From Druceiella hillmani (Eukaryota; Arthropoda; Insecta; Lepidoptera; Hepialidae): a stretch of 64,000 nt of DNA. The stretch lies in NCBI GenBank assembly GCA_039881145.1, contig JAYKKI010000038.1:3576501-3640500 (forward strand), given 5' to 3'. The first letter of the stretch is position 1; each line of letters begins with the position of its first letter. Both the position numbers and the translations under genes were made by a program. This document shows positions 49,180 through 59,533 of the stretch, piece by piece. The notes under the pieces were generated by a model. The model did no database searches, was not told the origin of the DNA, and saw only the letters and a list, made by a program, of their open reading frames with translations.

Positions 49180-52100
49180 CTATAGTTTATTATGTTTTTC
49201 AGTACTATAGGTACTGAGTATTATGTCTGTAAAGGTTTCTTCGATGAAAAGAAAGTTTGTAAACACTATCAAAAGATAATTTGTTTATTATTGGCGTCAT
49301 GTTTATTTAAAAAAAAAATATGACCAAAGTTATATATTTTAATGCGGTAGGCATTGTTTTGGTTTTATTTGTTTTTCCGTATTTTACTTTTGTTCAACTT
49401 TTTATTGGTATACATAGGTGGCCTATTTATAGTAGTCCAAAAATATTTTTTAGGTAGAGAACATCGTGTTAAGTTATTTAAAAAAAAACAATAGTTCAGA
49501 GAAAATTTTAGAAGTTATAATTTCTTTGGTACTTTTTTGAAAAATCTTTACTTCAGTGAAATAAATCACATTTATTCGAAAACTATTCCACTAAATCACA
49601 TGAAATTTAGTATAGAAGTAGAGTAGTCATGTAGTAAGTATGCAATGAGGAATTTTTTTTGTTTATTCTTTGCATCTGCTGTTGAAATTTTATGTTGATT
49701 TTTTTGTTTTGAAAAGAAAAACGTATATTTAAAAAAATTTGTTTTTGTAAAATCTATGCAATTAAAGTTTTGCTTATGATCTTAAAAACTACCTTAAGAT
49801 ATGGTGAGAGTTTAGACAACAATACGTGTTGTAATTATTGCAACCTTTGCAAAAATTCACATCATATCTATTTACATTATTTCACATTTAGTGACTTAAG
49901 TCAAATTTCTGCCATAATCATAGTTTTAGCAAAACTGTGTTTCTTTTAAAAAAGCATTCAAATTGGATTTACCTAAATTATTCGGAAATCAATGTTTATT
50001 AACGCCAACATAAACAAAATTTGTTCAGGTAAAGCTATTCTGCTAGACAGAACAGAGGTTTGACTAGTGCAAGTCGGCGGTCATTTGAACCAAGACTAAC
50101 GGTACTCGGTAGTTATTGTTTGTTTGTTGCATGCGCTTTCTATGTCTATTCAATCACATTAGTGACTTTTCTAACAATTTTGGTTTATTTATGGACTGAT
50201 CATTGCTCGCCTTACTATTTGGCTTGTGAGACTTGAATTTTTTAGCGTGCCTAGTAATCGGGAAACTGTTTTACCTGTACCTATGAAAATCGACATGAGC
50301 TTCATGCGCCCTATATACCATGTGAATAAACCGTGATGCATTATTTTTATGGTGTTGCAAGAGGCATTTCGCGAGAAGCCGACAGGTGCACCTGTTGGTC
50401 CAGCCGACAGGTGCACCTGTTGGTCCAGCTTGAACCACCGGGTTTTTATGAGACTATGTAATTTGGTGTTGGAAGGAGTGGTTCCTGGCTTCCATGGTCG
50501 AGAGCCAGGAGAGTTGACCGTGATCGCTGTAAGATCATAAGCGAGTTTCTTTTGAAGACAGAAAAAAATTAACAAAAAGTTTCAACCAATAGCAGAAGCA
50601 AAGAATAAACAAAAAAATTACTCATTGCATGCATGCTACACAACTACTCTACTTTCATTCCAAATTTCACGTAATTTAGTGGAATAGTTTTCGAATAAAA
50701 ATGATTTATGGATATTTCGAATAAAAATGATTTATGAATATCATTTAAAGATATTTCGAAAAATTAGAAAAAAGTCATAATCTTTTAAATTATTGACTAA
50801 TGTTTTTTTAAATGAGATGTCACAAAACTCTATATCTAAAAAAATTTTTGGAACACTGTAAATAGGCCACCTTGCTTATATATTGGTTTGTTTAATTGCA
50901 GTATTCTAGGCACACCACTGAGTACTATGTCTGCAAGTGGTGGTATAGTGAGCAGTTGGTCTCTTGGTTTAAAACAATTATAATTTTTAGCGTATGCAAA
51001 AAGTTTCTTTTAATAGTAAAACAATATTACTTACTTTCATATTTTGATAGGTATGTAGTTGATCTTATAATAAAAAATAGATCCTAAACTTTGGCTCTTC
51101 ATGTAATTTGACTATAGATGTTGTGAAAAATCATAAAATATAACTTTATAGTCAGTAAAGTTTATATTATATCAAAGGAATTGTAATTATATATATCAGT
51201 GTTAAATTTTAATAAGTCATTAATAATAAATTAATTTTATTTAATTTTATTTAAAAAAAGGGATTCTGGGTAATTATTATCAAATATGATTTTTTTTAAT
51301 AGACAACATTATGTTATCCATGTTTCTCACATTGTCACTCTTTATTCATGTCTCATTTTTGAGTATGGACTTCGTGAATGCTCTTAAAGAAGGAAAAAAA
51401 CTTATTGTTAGTAACTTCAAACATATTTACATTAATGAATACTTACAACATTGTTCAGGATCGACGCATCTGTTGGTATTAAGGTCCAAAACAAAACCGG
51501 GCTTGCATTGGCATGCTCCGATGTTACATTTTTCATGTCGATTGCAAAATCTGGATGGTTCCTTATAGTCAACGCAGGTCCTGCCACATGTGAAACCGCA
51601 AGCAGGTTCAGCGTTACAGTCGCCGTGACATGATTTTGCGTATACAGTGCCAGTCCATTTAAAGTGTCTATCATTATAGAGGTCTGAAGAAATTTCAGTG
51701 TCATCTATAGGAGTAAGACTTGTTCCGTCAATCATAAATCCCTTTTTAGGATGGTTTACACGAGAATTGTGTTTACGATACTTTGAACCATTACTTATTT
51801 TACCTAATTCCTCTATTGCCTTTGTTACGTTGGTTTGCCATTCTTCATTGAGATATCTGTTAATAAATGCTGCAGGGCCAAGGTGTTCCTTATCCCATGG
51901 TAACTCCAAAATTGACTTGTGTTTTACGTTTATTCCATTTGTCTCATTTCCATATAATTTCATATATTTATCTAGAGTTGAATTGAAGTGAAGTATCATT
52001 TGGAATAATTTATCAGAATTTTTGGGGGCAACTACAAGTTGAGACATTTTACGTTTTTGGTGCGCTCCTGGATCGAGCCGTTTGAAAATACGTTTGGCAA

Positions 52101-55100
52101 AATCTATAGGTATATCAGAAGGTTTGGATTTTGTGGAATGTTGTTTGCTGATGTGGATTTTATTTTGCACACTATCCTGTATATCTGTGGGTTATTAAAA
52201 ACAACATCATGCATAAATTATTGTCTTGTCCTATTTAATTGCTAATGCATCTGATATGAGAAATTAAACCATCTCATGGTTTAATTTCTCATATCAGGTG
52301 CATTACCCTCATATCAGGTGCATTACCCTACAGGTGCCCTACAGAACAATTTTACAAAAAATTACTTAACTGAAAAAAATTGTACATTGACATTTAGAAA
52401 TATTTAAAGAAGTATTTAAAATTAACTTTCAATTGCTATGAGAAAGTTAGTATCTTCTTAGCTTTTGGTAAGAAAACAGACCTAAAGATACCTTTATGTG
52501 AACCATATGTGATCATATTCATTTATAAATACAACTTATATTCGTACTATTAATTTGCATCTTCTCAATTTTCCATGGGTATACTATATTTTGGCTCATT
52601 GTTTTATGAATTTTACATATCAATAATTATAATAAATAAATCTGCTACCAAAAAATGCACATAAATAAATTGCTATTAGATAAAATAATAGTTTGACTTA
52701 TTTAATCAAAGTAACTAGCTAAACTAATAGTAACTAGCTAGACTGTTAATCCTAAATTTTCTGTGCACTGTGTACTAGTGCAGTTTGGTGACAGTTTCAA
52801 GACACATTTTGTACTTATAAGTATTTTCACCAAGTGAATAACTTTACGGTTATCAATTGTTTAATAATCTCTTTAATTTATTCTACTTTCATGCAATTCA
52901 TTCTATGTTATACAACGCACCATACAATTGTTCAACTCATAAATTAAACACTGTATTTCATTGACATAAAGCTCAGGGAAATGATGGTTAAAACGTTTAA
53001 AATACTAACCTGAAAGAATTTGTCCCATCGGCGAAGTACCAAATGAAGTATCAGATATTTTCACAATATTGTGCGAGTTCAATTCTGATTCGAAGCCAGG
53101 TAATGGACGTGAACTGGCAGGAATAATTTCAGCTTGTCCATCAGTTTTGGTTTTACCCTTATTAACTGTTGTTATTGCCACCGATCCTGATTCAGGTAGA
53201 GAAGTTGATGAACTCATACTAACTGAATGAATTGATACTGGACTTATCATTGAAGGTGATGTGGATTCTATTGTTAATTTACCTGAGGTATTTTTTGAAT
53301 CTCTACCAGACAGGGAAGTGCTGCTTCCTAGGGCTATAGGGGTTGATTCTGGGTGATTTTCTTCAGATAAAGTTGGGGCTATTCCATTAATTGCTACTGA
53401 CCCTGATTGTCCGCCACTAGATGATGAACTAGTACTGATTGAAATAGAACTATCAGTAGAAGGAGGTATTGTATCAATTATTATGTGGCTTGATATATCA
53501 CTAGATGGTGAATTGCTGCTTCCTATAGTTATGGAGGCTGTTCCTGATTGATTTTCTTTGGATGCAGTTGTGGTTATTCCATTAGTTACTACTGACCCTG
53601 ATTTTCCATCACTAGGTGATGAACTAGTGCTAATTGAAATTGAACTTTCAGCAGAAGGAGGTGTTGTATTAATTATTATTTGGCTTGGTATGTCACTAGA
53701 CGGTGAATTGCTGCTTCCTATATTTATGGAGGCTGTTCCTGATTGATTTTCTTTGGATGAAGTGGTTATTCCATTAATTGCTACTGAACCTGATTGTCCA
53801 CCGCTAGGTGTTGAACTAGTGCTAACAGAAAATGAATTTCCAGAAGAAGAAGGTGTTGTATTCATTATTATTTGGCTTGGTATGTCATTAGATGGTATAA
53901 TGGTACTTCCTATTGTTACAGAAGCCTTTCCTGATTGATTTTCTTTGGATGGGGTTGTGGTTATTTCATCAATTGCTACTGTCTCTGATTGCACACTACT
54001 AGTCGATGAACCTGCGTTAACAGAAATAGGACTACTAGCAAAAGCTGGTATAGTATCTAATGTGATTTGGCTTGGCAAATTTTGGTCATGTGAAGCGCTG
54101 CTTTCTATAGTTATAGAGGCTGCCTCTGGATAATTGTGTTCAGATAAAATTGTAGTTATTCCATTAATTGCCACTGACCCTGATTGTCCGTTGCTAGATG
54201 ATGAACTAGCACTAACTGTATTTGCAGAAATAGGATTACCCCCTGAAATTGATTGAGAATTAGTTATTACTAGACTAGGTAAATCCCCAGGAAGTGATGT
54301 TGTAGTTATTCCATTAATTGATAGCTCCTCTCCTTGTCCTCCTGTAGATGAGGTACTTGCACTTACTAATTGTGGACCTTTTGTCGGAGATGAAGTTGTG
54401 TTTATAATTTCTTGTGAAGATTTTCCTTGACCATGCAAAGTACTAGAACTTACTGATATGCGTTCTGATGGAGATATTGAACTAATAACAACTTGGTTTG
54501 GTAAATCAATAATGTGTGGTGCAGTGATACTGCTTCCAATAATAGAGATAGGCACTGACTGATCTATTGTCGATGATGAAGTCTTTGAAATTCCGTTAGA
54601 AGAAAAACTTGTACTAGCAGTGTTAGTCGAAATCTGGCTTGATGGGTTAGCAATAATGTTAGACATGGATTCACTGATTGCTGGATTTACTAAATCTAAT
54701 GCAGATGGTAATGTGGTACTCTCTACTGTAACTTCTATTGGATTTAATTGTTTATTTGTTGACAATGAAGTCGTACTTATTCCATTAATATTTCCTTGCT
54801 CTGACTGATCACTCAATGTTGATGAACTAGTTACAGTTAAAGATCCAGCACTTGAAGGACCTTGTGATGAAGATGATATAGTGTGACTTAGTACTTGGCC
54901 TGGTACATTTTCAGCAGAATTAGTACCTAAATTAATAGAAATTTGGTCTGACCGATCAAGTGTAGAAGACAAGTCTGCTATATTTAAGGAGGGTAACACT
55001 GGTGGAAGGTTGACTTGGGAAGAACTGCCTATGCTGGTAACAGCTTGGGCAGATGTTGAAATTTGGGAAACACTTTTTTCTAAAGCACCTTCAGCAGATG

Positions 55101-56921
55101 TTATAGCTTTAAGTACTGCAGGTTGTTCTATTGGGGCAGTCTGTATTATGGGAAGATGAGTTGCTTGTACTACTTTTGGAATTTTTTCTAGTTTATGTGT
55201 AACTTCATTGATACGGAAACCACGTCTAGCTAAATCGTCCAATAATAGTTTATCAGCCTTATCTAATTCTGCTTTAAGTGATTCAGAACGTGTTTGACCT
55301 ATTTTTACTATTGACTGCCCATTCGACTGACTAACTGGTTGAACATTTACAGAAAATGATTCTGCATTATTTGGAATATTTTGATGTGCAAAATCAAATG
55401 ACTGTACAGGAGCAACAGGCAATGGAACAGGATGTTTATAGTTTTGGTGTATTCTTCGTAAATTTTGAGCTAGTATGCGTGCTTCTTCTATCATTTTTTG
55501 GACTGTAGCCTTGTCTGGTCGGTTTCCGTTAAAGTAGAAATGATGCGGATATGTTGGCCGATTGTAAGAAAATGTTTGCTGGACTCCTGAAGGCTGAGCA
55601 AATCGATTTATTGCTTGTACATTCTGCTGATTTCTTTGAAAGGGTTGGGTAAATATATGTTGGTTTGGATGTCCATTCAATTCTTGAGATAGTAACTGCC
55701 TTTGTTTTTTTCCCAGTTCTTGAATTTGTTGTACTCCATTAAATTGAACACCTTCTAAAATATTATTTTGTCTTTGATGGTTTTTCAGAACATTAAATTC
55801 ATTTGGTTGTAAAGGACCTTGGTTTTTTTGTGGCAAGTTTACATTTTGAATTAGTTTAAATTTATCTGTGTTAAAATTTTCAAATTGATTTTTTTGCTGC
55901 TCTCTAAGATCAAGATTTTGTAAGCGTCTGACATTGTTCAACGTATTAATTTGATTTTTATGCAGAATTCCCTTCTTAGCTTTGCGGCCTAAATTAATAT
56001 TTTTTAGTTCAGTCTGAATCTCCTGTAAAAGGTGACCTTGCTGCTGCCCAATTTCATAATTGTGCACTCCTTGAGAATTTTTTAAACCATTTAATTCAAA
56101 GGATTTAAGCAATTCTGCTTGTTTATTGTCCTGTCCTGAGACAATTTGTTCAAATCCGGATAGGTTTTTGGACTTACGTCTTTTTAAAAGGCTATTTTGT
56201 TGGTGCTTAAATTCAAGATTCTGTCCCTGTATATTTTCCAAACCATTTAATTCACTAGTCTGGACAAGTCCTTTTGTCTTATGTCCCAATCCTAATTCAA
56301 ACTGCCTGATCTCATTAGATTTAGGTCTGTCTAAAAGTTCCTGTGTTTGTTCACCATGTTCAAGATTTAGCAATCCTTGAGATTTTTTCAACTCATTGGA
56401 CTTTAGTAATCCTTCTGCATTTCCCTCTAATCCAAAGTTCGTTCCTAATAAGCCACCTTGCCGTTGTGTGAGTTTGAAGTTGTCTAAACCTTGAGATTGT
56501 TCTAAAGCTTTTAATCCATTTGATCGTAGTAAGTCTTCCTTTTTATGTTCAAAATGTTCAATTCTCTGTAATCCTGGTTGAAGTCCTTGTAAAATATCTT
56601 CTTCTCTATGTTCTAAAGGATAATTAAGAATGCTCTTAGATTTTTTCAGTCCTTTCAATTCAGTTCTATGAAGTATGTCTTGATCATTATTTCCTTCTTG
56701 AAAATTGATTTGTCCAAAATGCTGCTGGTTTATCTGTTCATTTTGTTGCCTCTCAAAATGATTTAATCCGGGTCTATTAAATCTTTTACGTTGTTCAAAT
56801 CCAGCGGGATGTTGAAATTCACCAGGATGTTCAAATCTTTCTCGATGTTCAAAATCATTAAATTCATGTGTATTTGGTAGTCTACCAAATATGGCATTCG
56901 CTGGTATTATATGGCGTTCGC
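44431..56921 (-). CDS. Secreted-type modular protein with Q/N- and S/T-rich repeats and C-terminal TIL domains (5' end missing)
   Basis: Exons in transcript order: 56921-53010, 52184-51447, 45268-45086, 44961-44860 (possibly optional), 44699-44431. All splice junctions are phase 1 and the joined frame encodes about 1733 residues. Layout: Q/N-rich repeats (about 1-430), a short conserved-looking middle (about 440-590), S/T-rich repeats (about 640-1300), a novel basic stretch, then three TIL-type cysteine modules. TIL modules occur in serine-protease inhibitors and in mucin- or hemolectin-like secreted proteins, so an extracellular role is likely, but I do not recognise a named orthologue. The signal-peptide exon must lie upstream of 56921 and was not found. 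Function is not assigned. Confidence 0.82.
44860..44961 (-). CDS. TIL-gene exon 4: short symmetric exon, or alternative last exon
   Basis: Acceptor TTTCAG at 44962. If spliced at the GTGAGA donor, the exon is 102 nt and phase 1 at both ends, encoding KTSHCRQTVVALGSFGG and a few more residues, with only two cysteines. If not spliced, the frame continues to a TAA at 44801 and would form an alternative C-terminus. The sequence cannot decide between these. Confidence 0.6.
45006..45066. repeat. (TA)n microsatellite
   Basis: About 60 bp of TA repeats in the TIL-gene intron between exons 3 and 4, only 20 bp from the exon 3 donor. Confidence 0.95.
45086..45268 (-). CDS. TIL-gene exon 3: second TIL module
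   Basis: A 183-nt exon (phase 1 at both ends) with TTCCAG acceptor and GTAAGT donor. It encodes one complete TIL module from QCGPNEYLDECPDLCVPEDC to ICVPIQQC, including the CRC near the end that typifies the family. Confidence 0.88.
45269..46609. other. TIL-gene long intron, 3' part
   Basis: AT-rich intronic DNA; no exon, RNA gene or repeat recognised. Confidence 0.5.
46610..46775 (-). mobile_element. Solo Penelope-like end fragment
   Basis: The sequence from TTGAATATATTTGGTGTTCA through ACTACGTGATGTAGTATTAT to CTAGGTTTCG is closely similar to the left end of the element at 24907. It then switches orientation: the following CTAATAGCCCACCTGAAGAG is the forward sense of the same repeat. This looks like a truncated head-to-head junction. 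Confidence 0.7.
46776..49072. other. TIL-gene long intron, middle part
   Basis: AT-rich intronic DNA. A CpG-richer patch at 47220-47340 contains the word GTGGAACG twice (about 47281 and 47323). No other structure recognised. Confidence 0.4.
49073..49180. repeat. Compound (TA)n/(TG)n/(ATGT)n microsatellite
   Basis: Mixed TATA, TGTG and GTATGTAT runs of about 108 bp in the long intron of the TIL gene. Confidence 0.9.
49416..50872. mobile_element. DNA transposon-like element with about 320-bp terminal inverted repeats
   Basis: The left end AGGTGGCCTATTTATAGT and the right end (read in reverse complement) AGGTGGCCTATTTACAGT match, and the similarity continues inward for about 320 bp, including TATTCGAAAACTATTCCACT and TTTGTTTATTCTTTGC on both arms. 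The interior has no recognisable transposase; the longest - strand frame (50575-50189) has no known domain. It is a non-autonomous element in the long TIL-gene intron. A clear target-site duplication was not found. Confidence 0.8.
50378..50427. repeat. Perfect 25-bp tandem duplication inside the transposon
   Basis: Two identical adjacent copies begin GCCGACAGGTGCACCTGTTG. Each contains the 12-bp palindrome CAGGTGCACCTG, which includes two E-box (CANNTG) sites. Confidence 0.9.
51447..52184 (-). CDS. TIL-gene exon 2: basic region plus first TIL module
   Basis: Acceptor CCCACAG, donor GTAAGT. The split codon G/AT gives Asp at the start. About 185 residues without recognisable domain (including IDFAKRIFKRLDPGAHQKRK and an HFKWTGT motif) are followed by a TIL module with the cysteine pattern CHGDC...CGFTCGRTC...CNIGACQC...CVDPEQC. 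Four potential N-glycosylation sequons (NST, NVT and similar) are visible in the first part. Confidence 0.87.
52247..52340. repeat. Hairpin palindrome plus short tandem repeat
   Basis: Arms of 22 bp (left arm CTGATATGAGAAATTAAACC...) match perfectly around a 3-nt CTC loop (52251-52297), extending four more bases with one mismatch. A 20-bp unit CTCATATCAGGTGCATTACC then repeats directly, so the right arm is also the start of a small tandem array. It lies in the intron between the large exon and exon 2 of the TIL gene. Confidence 0.85.
52341..53009. other. TIL-gene intron 1 remainder
   Basis: AT-rich intronic DNA, nothing recognised beyond splice sites. Confidence 0.5.
53010..56921 (-). CDS. 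TIL-gene large exon: two repeat regions
   Basis: A 3912-nt open exon between CCGCAG and GTTAGT splice sites. Residues about 100-430 carry a degenerate repeat of roughly 25 residues of the form LL-x-x-x-E-L-N-G-L-x-N-x-Q-G. Residues about 470-510 include a helix-like stretch ATVQKMIEEARILAQNLRR. Residues about 555-590 include ELDKADKLLLDDLARRGF. Past residue 640 the sequence is S/T-rich and would be a substrate for O-glycosylation if secreted. It ends with five or six copies of a 64-65-residue repeat. I see no transmembrane segment. Confidence 0.85.
53400..54180 (-). repeat. Intragenic 192-195-bp coding repeats
   Basis: Successive copies each encode SGSVAINGITTT, KENQSG(T/K)AS, IGSS-SPS(S/N)DIPSQII and a serine run. 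Copies near 53570-53940 are the most alike. The repeat also produces equally spaced open frames on the + strand, which are artefacts. Confidence 0.85.
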
Positions 56922-56939
56922 CTGCGGACAAAAGACAAT

Positions 56940-59170
56940 AATATAATTACTAAACAACATGAAAGAAATTGAAATTTAAGTAAATTAATTTTAGAATAAG
57001 TAAAATATAACTAATAACCTTAATTTTAAAATAAAAATTAATGAAGTAAATTAATTTAGTATAAGTAAATTAGTAAAATTAATTATTGCTGAAAGCATAA
57101 TTTTCATTAGCATGAATTCATTAGATATGTGATCCAAATATGTAAATAAAGCAAGCTAATAATTCCTGAAAGAATTTTTCTTTACATACATTTTAAGTAT
57201 TTTTATAAATGTACCACCTTCATTTTCATCAATTATGTTATAACATACTAGTATGATGATATAGTATCTAGTATTTTCTTTAAGACAATAATCTAGTATT
57301 TTCTTTAAACTTAAAGTTTCTTAAACTTTATACAGCGGATTATTTTTTAAGAGTTTAAATATATTATAATCGACAGAAGCTAAGTATACCAGCTTGTCAA
57401 ATAAATATTCATAGGGGTGAGTGCATATTGCTACGATTATCATATGAACTAAATATAAAGAAATAAAGATGAAATTATTATAAAAACTTTTATTATAACT
57501 ATCTTTAGTGCAAATTTGAGCAACTTCCTGAGAACAAATTTTCACTCCAATTTATTAAATAAAGGTGTTGTAAACTCTACAAGAATTTTAAGAAATTTAT
57601 TCTTTATGACGTGAAAATTGTATCAAAAATCTTATTTAATATTATCGTAATTTGTTTTTTCTTGAGCAGAGTTTGCATTTCATCTCTGAGGAGGCATTCA
57701 TCCAACTGGAAGAATCTGGGAGATCCATTCTCATGGAAGAAGATGGCTACGGTTGAGATAACCCTCACAGCATTTCTTATGTTAAGTATGGTGCAGGCTG
57801 TACTAATGGCTGAGTTGGCCATTGGCTTGCACAATGGATATAAAAAGGTAAAGGCTGAATATTAGATATGAATGCCTGAACACCTTTTATTTTACCTTTT
57901 TTTAGGCTTTAATATCTAAGCTAAAATTTTCCAATGCTTCCAAAATATGGTGAGCAATGTTTACACTGGTAAGATGCACAACTTCGATAAACTTAAGGAA
58001 GTCTTCTTTTACATTGTGTACAATCACTGTATGTAATATCTAAACTGGACCGAATATAAGAAAAAAAAATTATCTTAGACACAATTATTGCACATTGCAG
58101 TCTGTCATTGTGTATAATGTATATAGTACACTTTGAAATGTGTACAGTCCTGACGACGAACAAAACAGCACTGAACGTTGCGCGCCACCCACACCGTGTC
58201 TGGTTTGCTCACTCGCTTGGATGCAAGCTTGACCCATAATGTTTGGAGAAACAAACGGTTCAGATGTTTGTGTTTCAACAATGAAATTTAAAGCCTCTCC
58301 TTTGTTCTTCTTCATTTCTGAAAACATTTCATTAGTAAAGTTGCATGACACATTTCTTGTTTTTTAAATTGATTAGCCTTATCAAGATGAAGTCACCCTT
58401 TTCCAGGTTTTCTGATTTATGTGGTGTGGTAACAATAGTGTCGTGATCATATAATTTTGATTTTAGATTGAGTCATTTGAACCTGATGAACCCTGTAGTT
58501 CAATTTTACAGTAACAGTACTTATGAAAATTGATATTTGACTTTTTGTTTTGACACTGGACTCTAGATTTCACTGGACTTCAATAAAAGAATATATTCTT
58601 CGCAGAAAATATGTGAAGGACACAAAATAAGCAACAACTTTATTCCAATTGGTGCCAAGCCAGACAGAATGAAGAGAATATGAAAAAAAATTATCTTTCA
58701 TTTTCATGAATAAGTGAAAGCAATGAAATTAGAAATGGAAAAAACTAAATCAGAAGTTAAGTGAAATAAACTCACAAAGAACAGATGAGTTAAGCGATGA
58801 TGACCTCACTGTTGAAAAAATATGAAATTTCATAGCATTCTTATGAAAACAAACAAGATAGAGATATCAGAGTAATGATTCAAAATATACATGATTCTTT
58901 CAGCCCAATAGAATTATAAATAATCTAAAAGCTCTGAAATAAGCACTGAATACTTGGAAGCACTGAATACTGAAAGCTATTATGAAATGGAAAACCAAGG
59001 AACTATTAGATATGTTTGTTGTTGTGTTTAAGAAGAATACGGACATAAATAAAATATCCAGCATTAAAAAAGTTTGTAAACTGTATCGAACACTTTGAAG
59101 AAGAAAAAAGTGACTTGCGATATCCAACAATTTTAACGGTTAGACAACTAAACAAAAACTCAGAGAAAGT
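56940..59170. other. Upstream of the TIL-gene large exon: unassigned DNA
   Basis: The missing signal-peptide exon should lie here or beyond. Coding-like patches occur at 57660-57760 (+ strand: LHFISEEAFIQLEESGRSI, then a stop) and 58085-58351 (- strand), neither identified. Otherwise AT-rich. Confidence 0.35.
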
Positions 59171-59443
59171 GCAATCTATTGCCCACCTACATACAATATT
59201 TATGCAAATGAATATATCACGCTTTTCAAGAAATTAAATTGTCACTTCATCATTGGAGGTGACTTCAACGCTAAGCACACTCACTAGGGCTCAAGATTAA
59301 TCACTACTAAAGGACGAGAGTTATACAGGATTGCTTTTAGTTATGGATGTGAATTCATACCAACTGGCAAACCATCGTATTGGCCCACAGATCCTAATAA
59401 AACTGCAGACCTAATATAATTTTTGGTTGTTAAAAATGTATCA
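59171..59443 (+). mobile_element. Jockey-like LINE endonuclease fragment
   Basis: The translation AIYCPPTYNIYANEYITLF, then HFIIGGDFNAKHTH, then GRELYRIA and PTGKPSYWPTDPNKTADLI matches the apurinic endonuclease domain of jockey-clade LINEs (the GGDFNAKH core). It has at least two stops and no downstream RT. Confidence 0.75.
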
Positions 59444-59533
59444 CAAAAATGATGTAATATATATTTTTTTGCTTGTTTTTGTTCTGTCAATGATTTTACT
59501 TATACATGCATTGATTTTATTTATTATTATATA

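Noticed and set aside
50189..50575. 128-codon - strand frame
   Set aside because: It lies wholly inside the inverted-repeat transposon and crosses its 25-bp tandem duplication; no transposase motif.
53558..54133. Three + strand open frames of about 61 codons, equally spaced
   Set aside because: They are antisense shadows of the 192-bp coding repeats in the - strand gene; the spacing equals the repeat unit.
57611..57865. + strand frame with a hydrophobic segment that could be a membrane or tRNA-endonuclease-like fragment
   Set aside because: The two protein-like pieces are in different frames and end quickly in stops; no family motif is secure.
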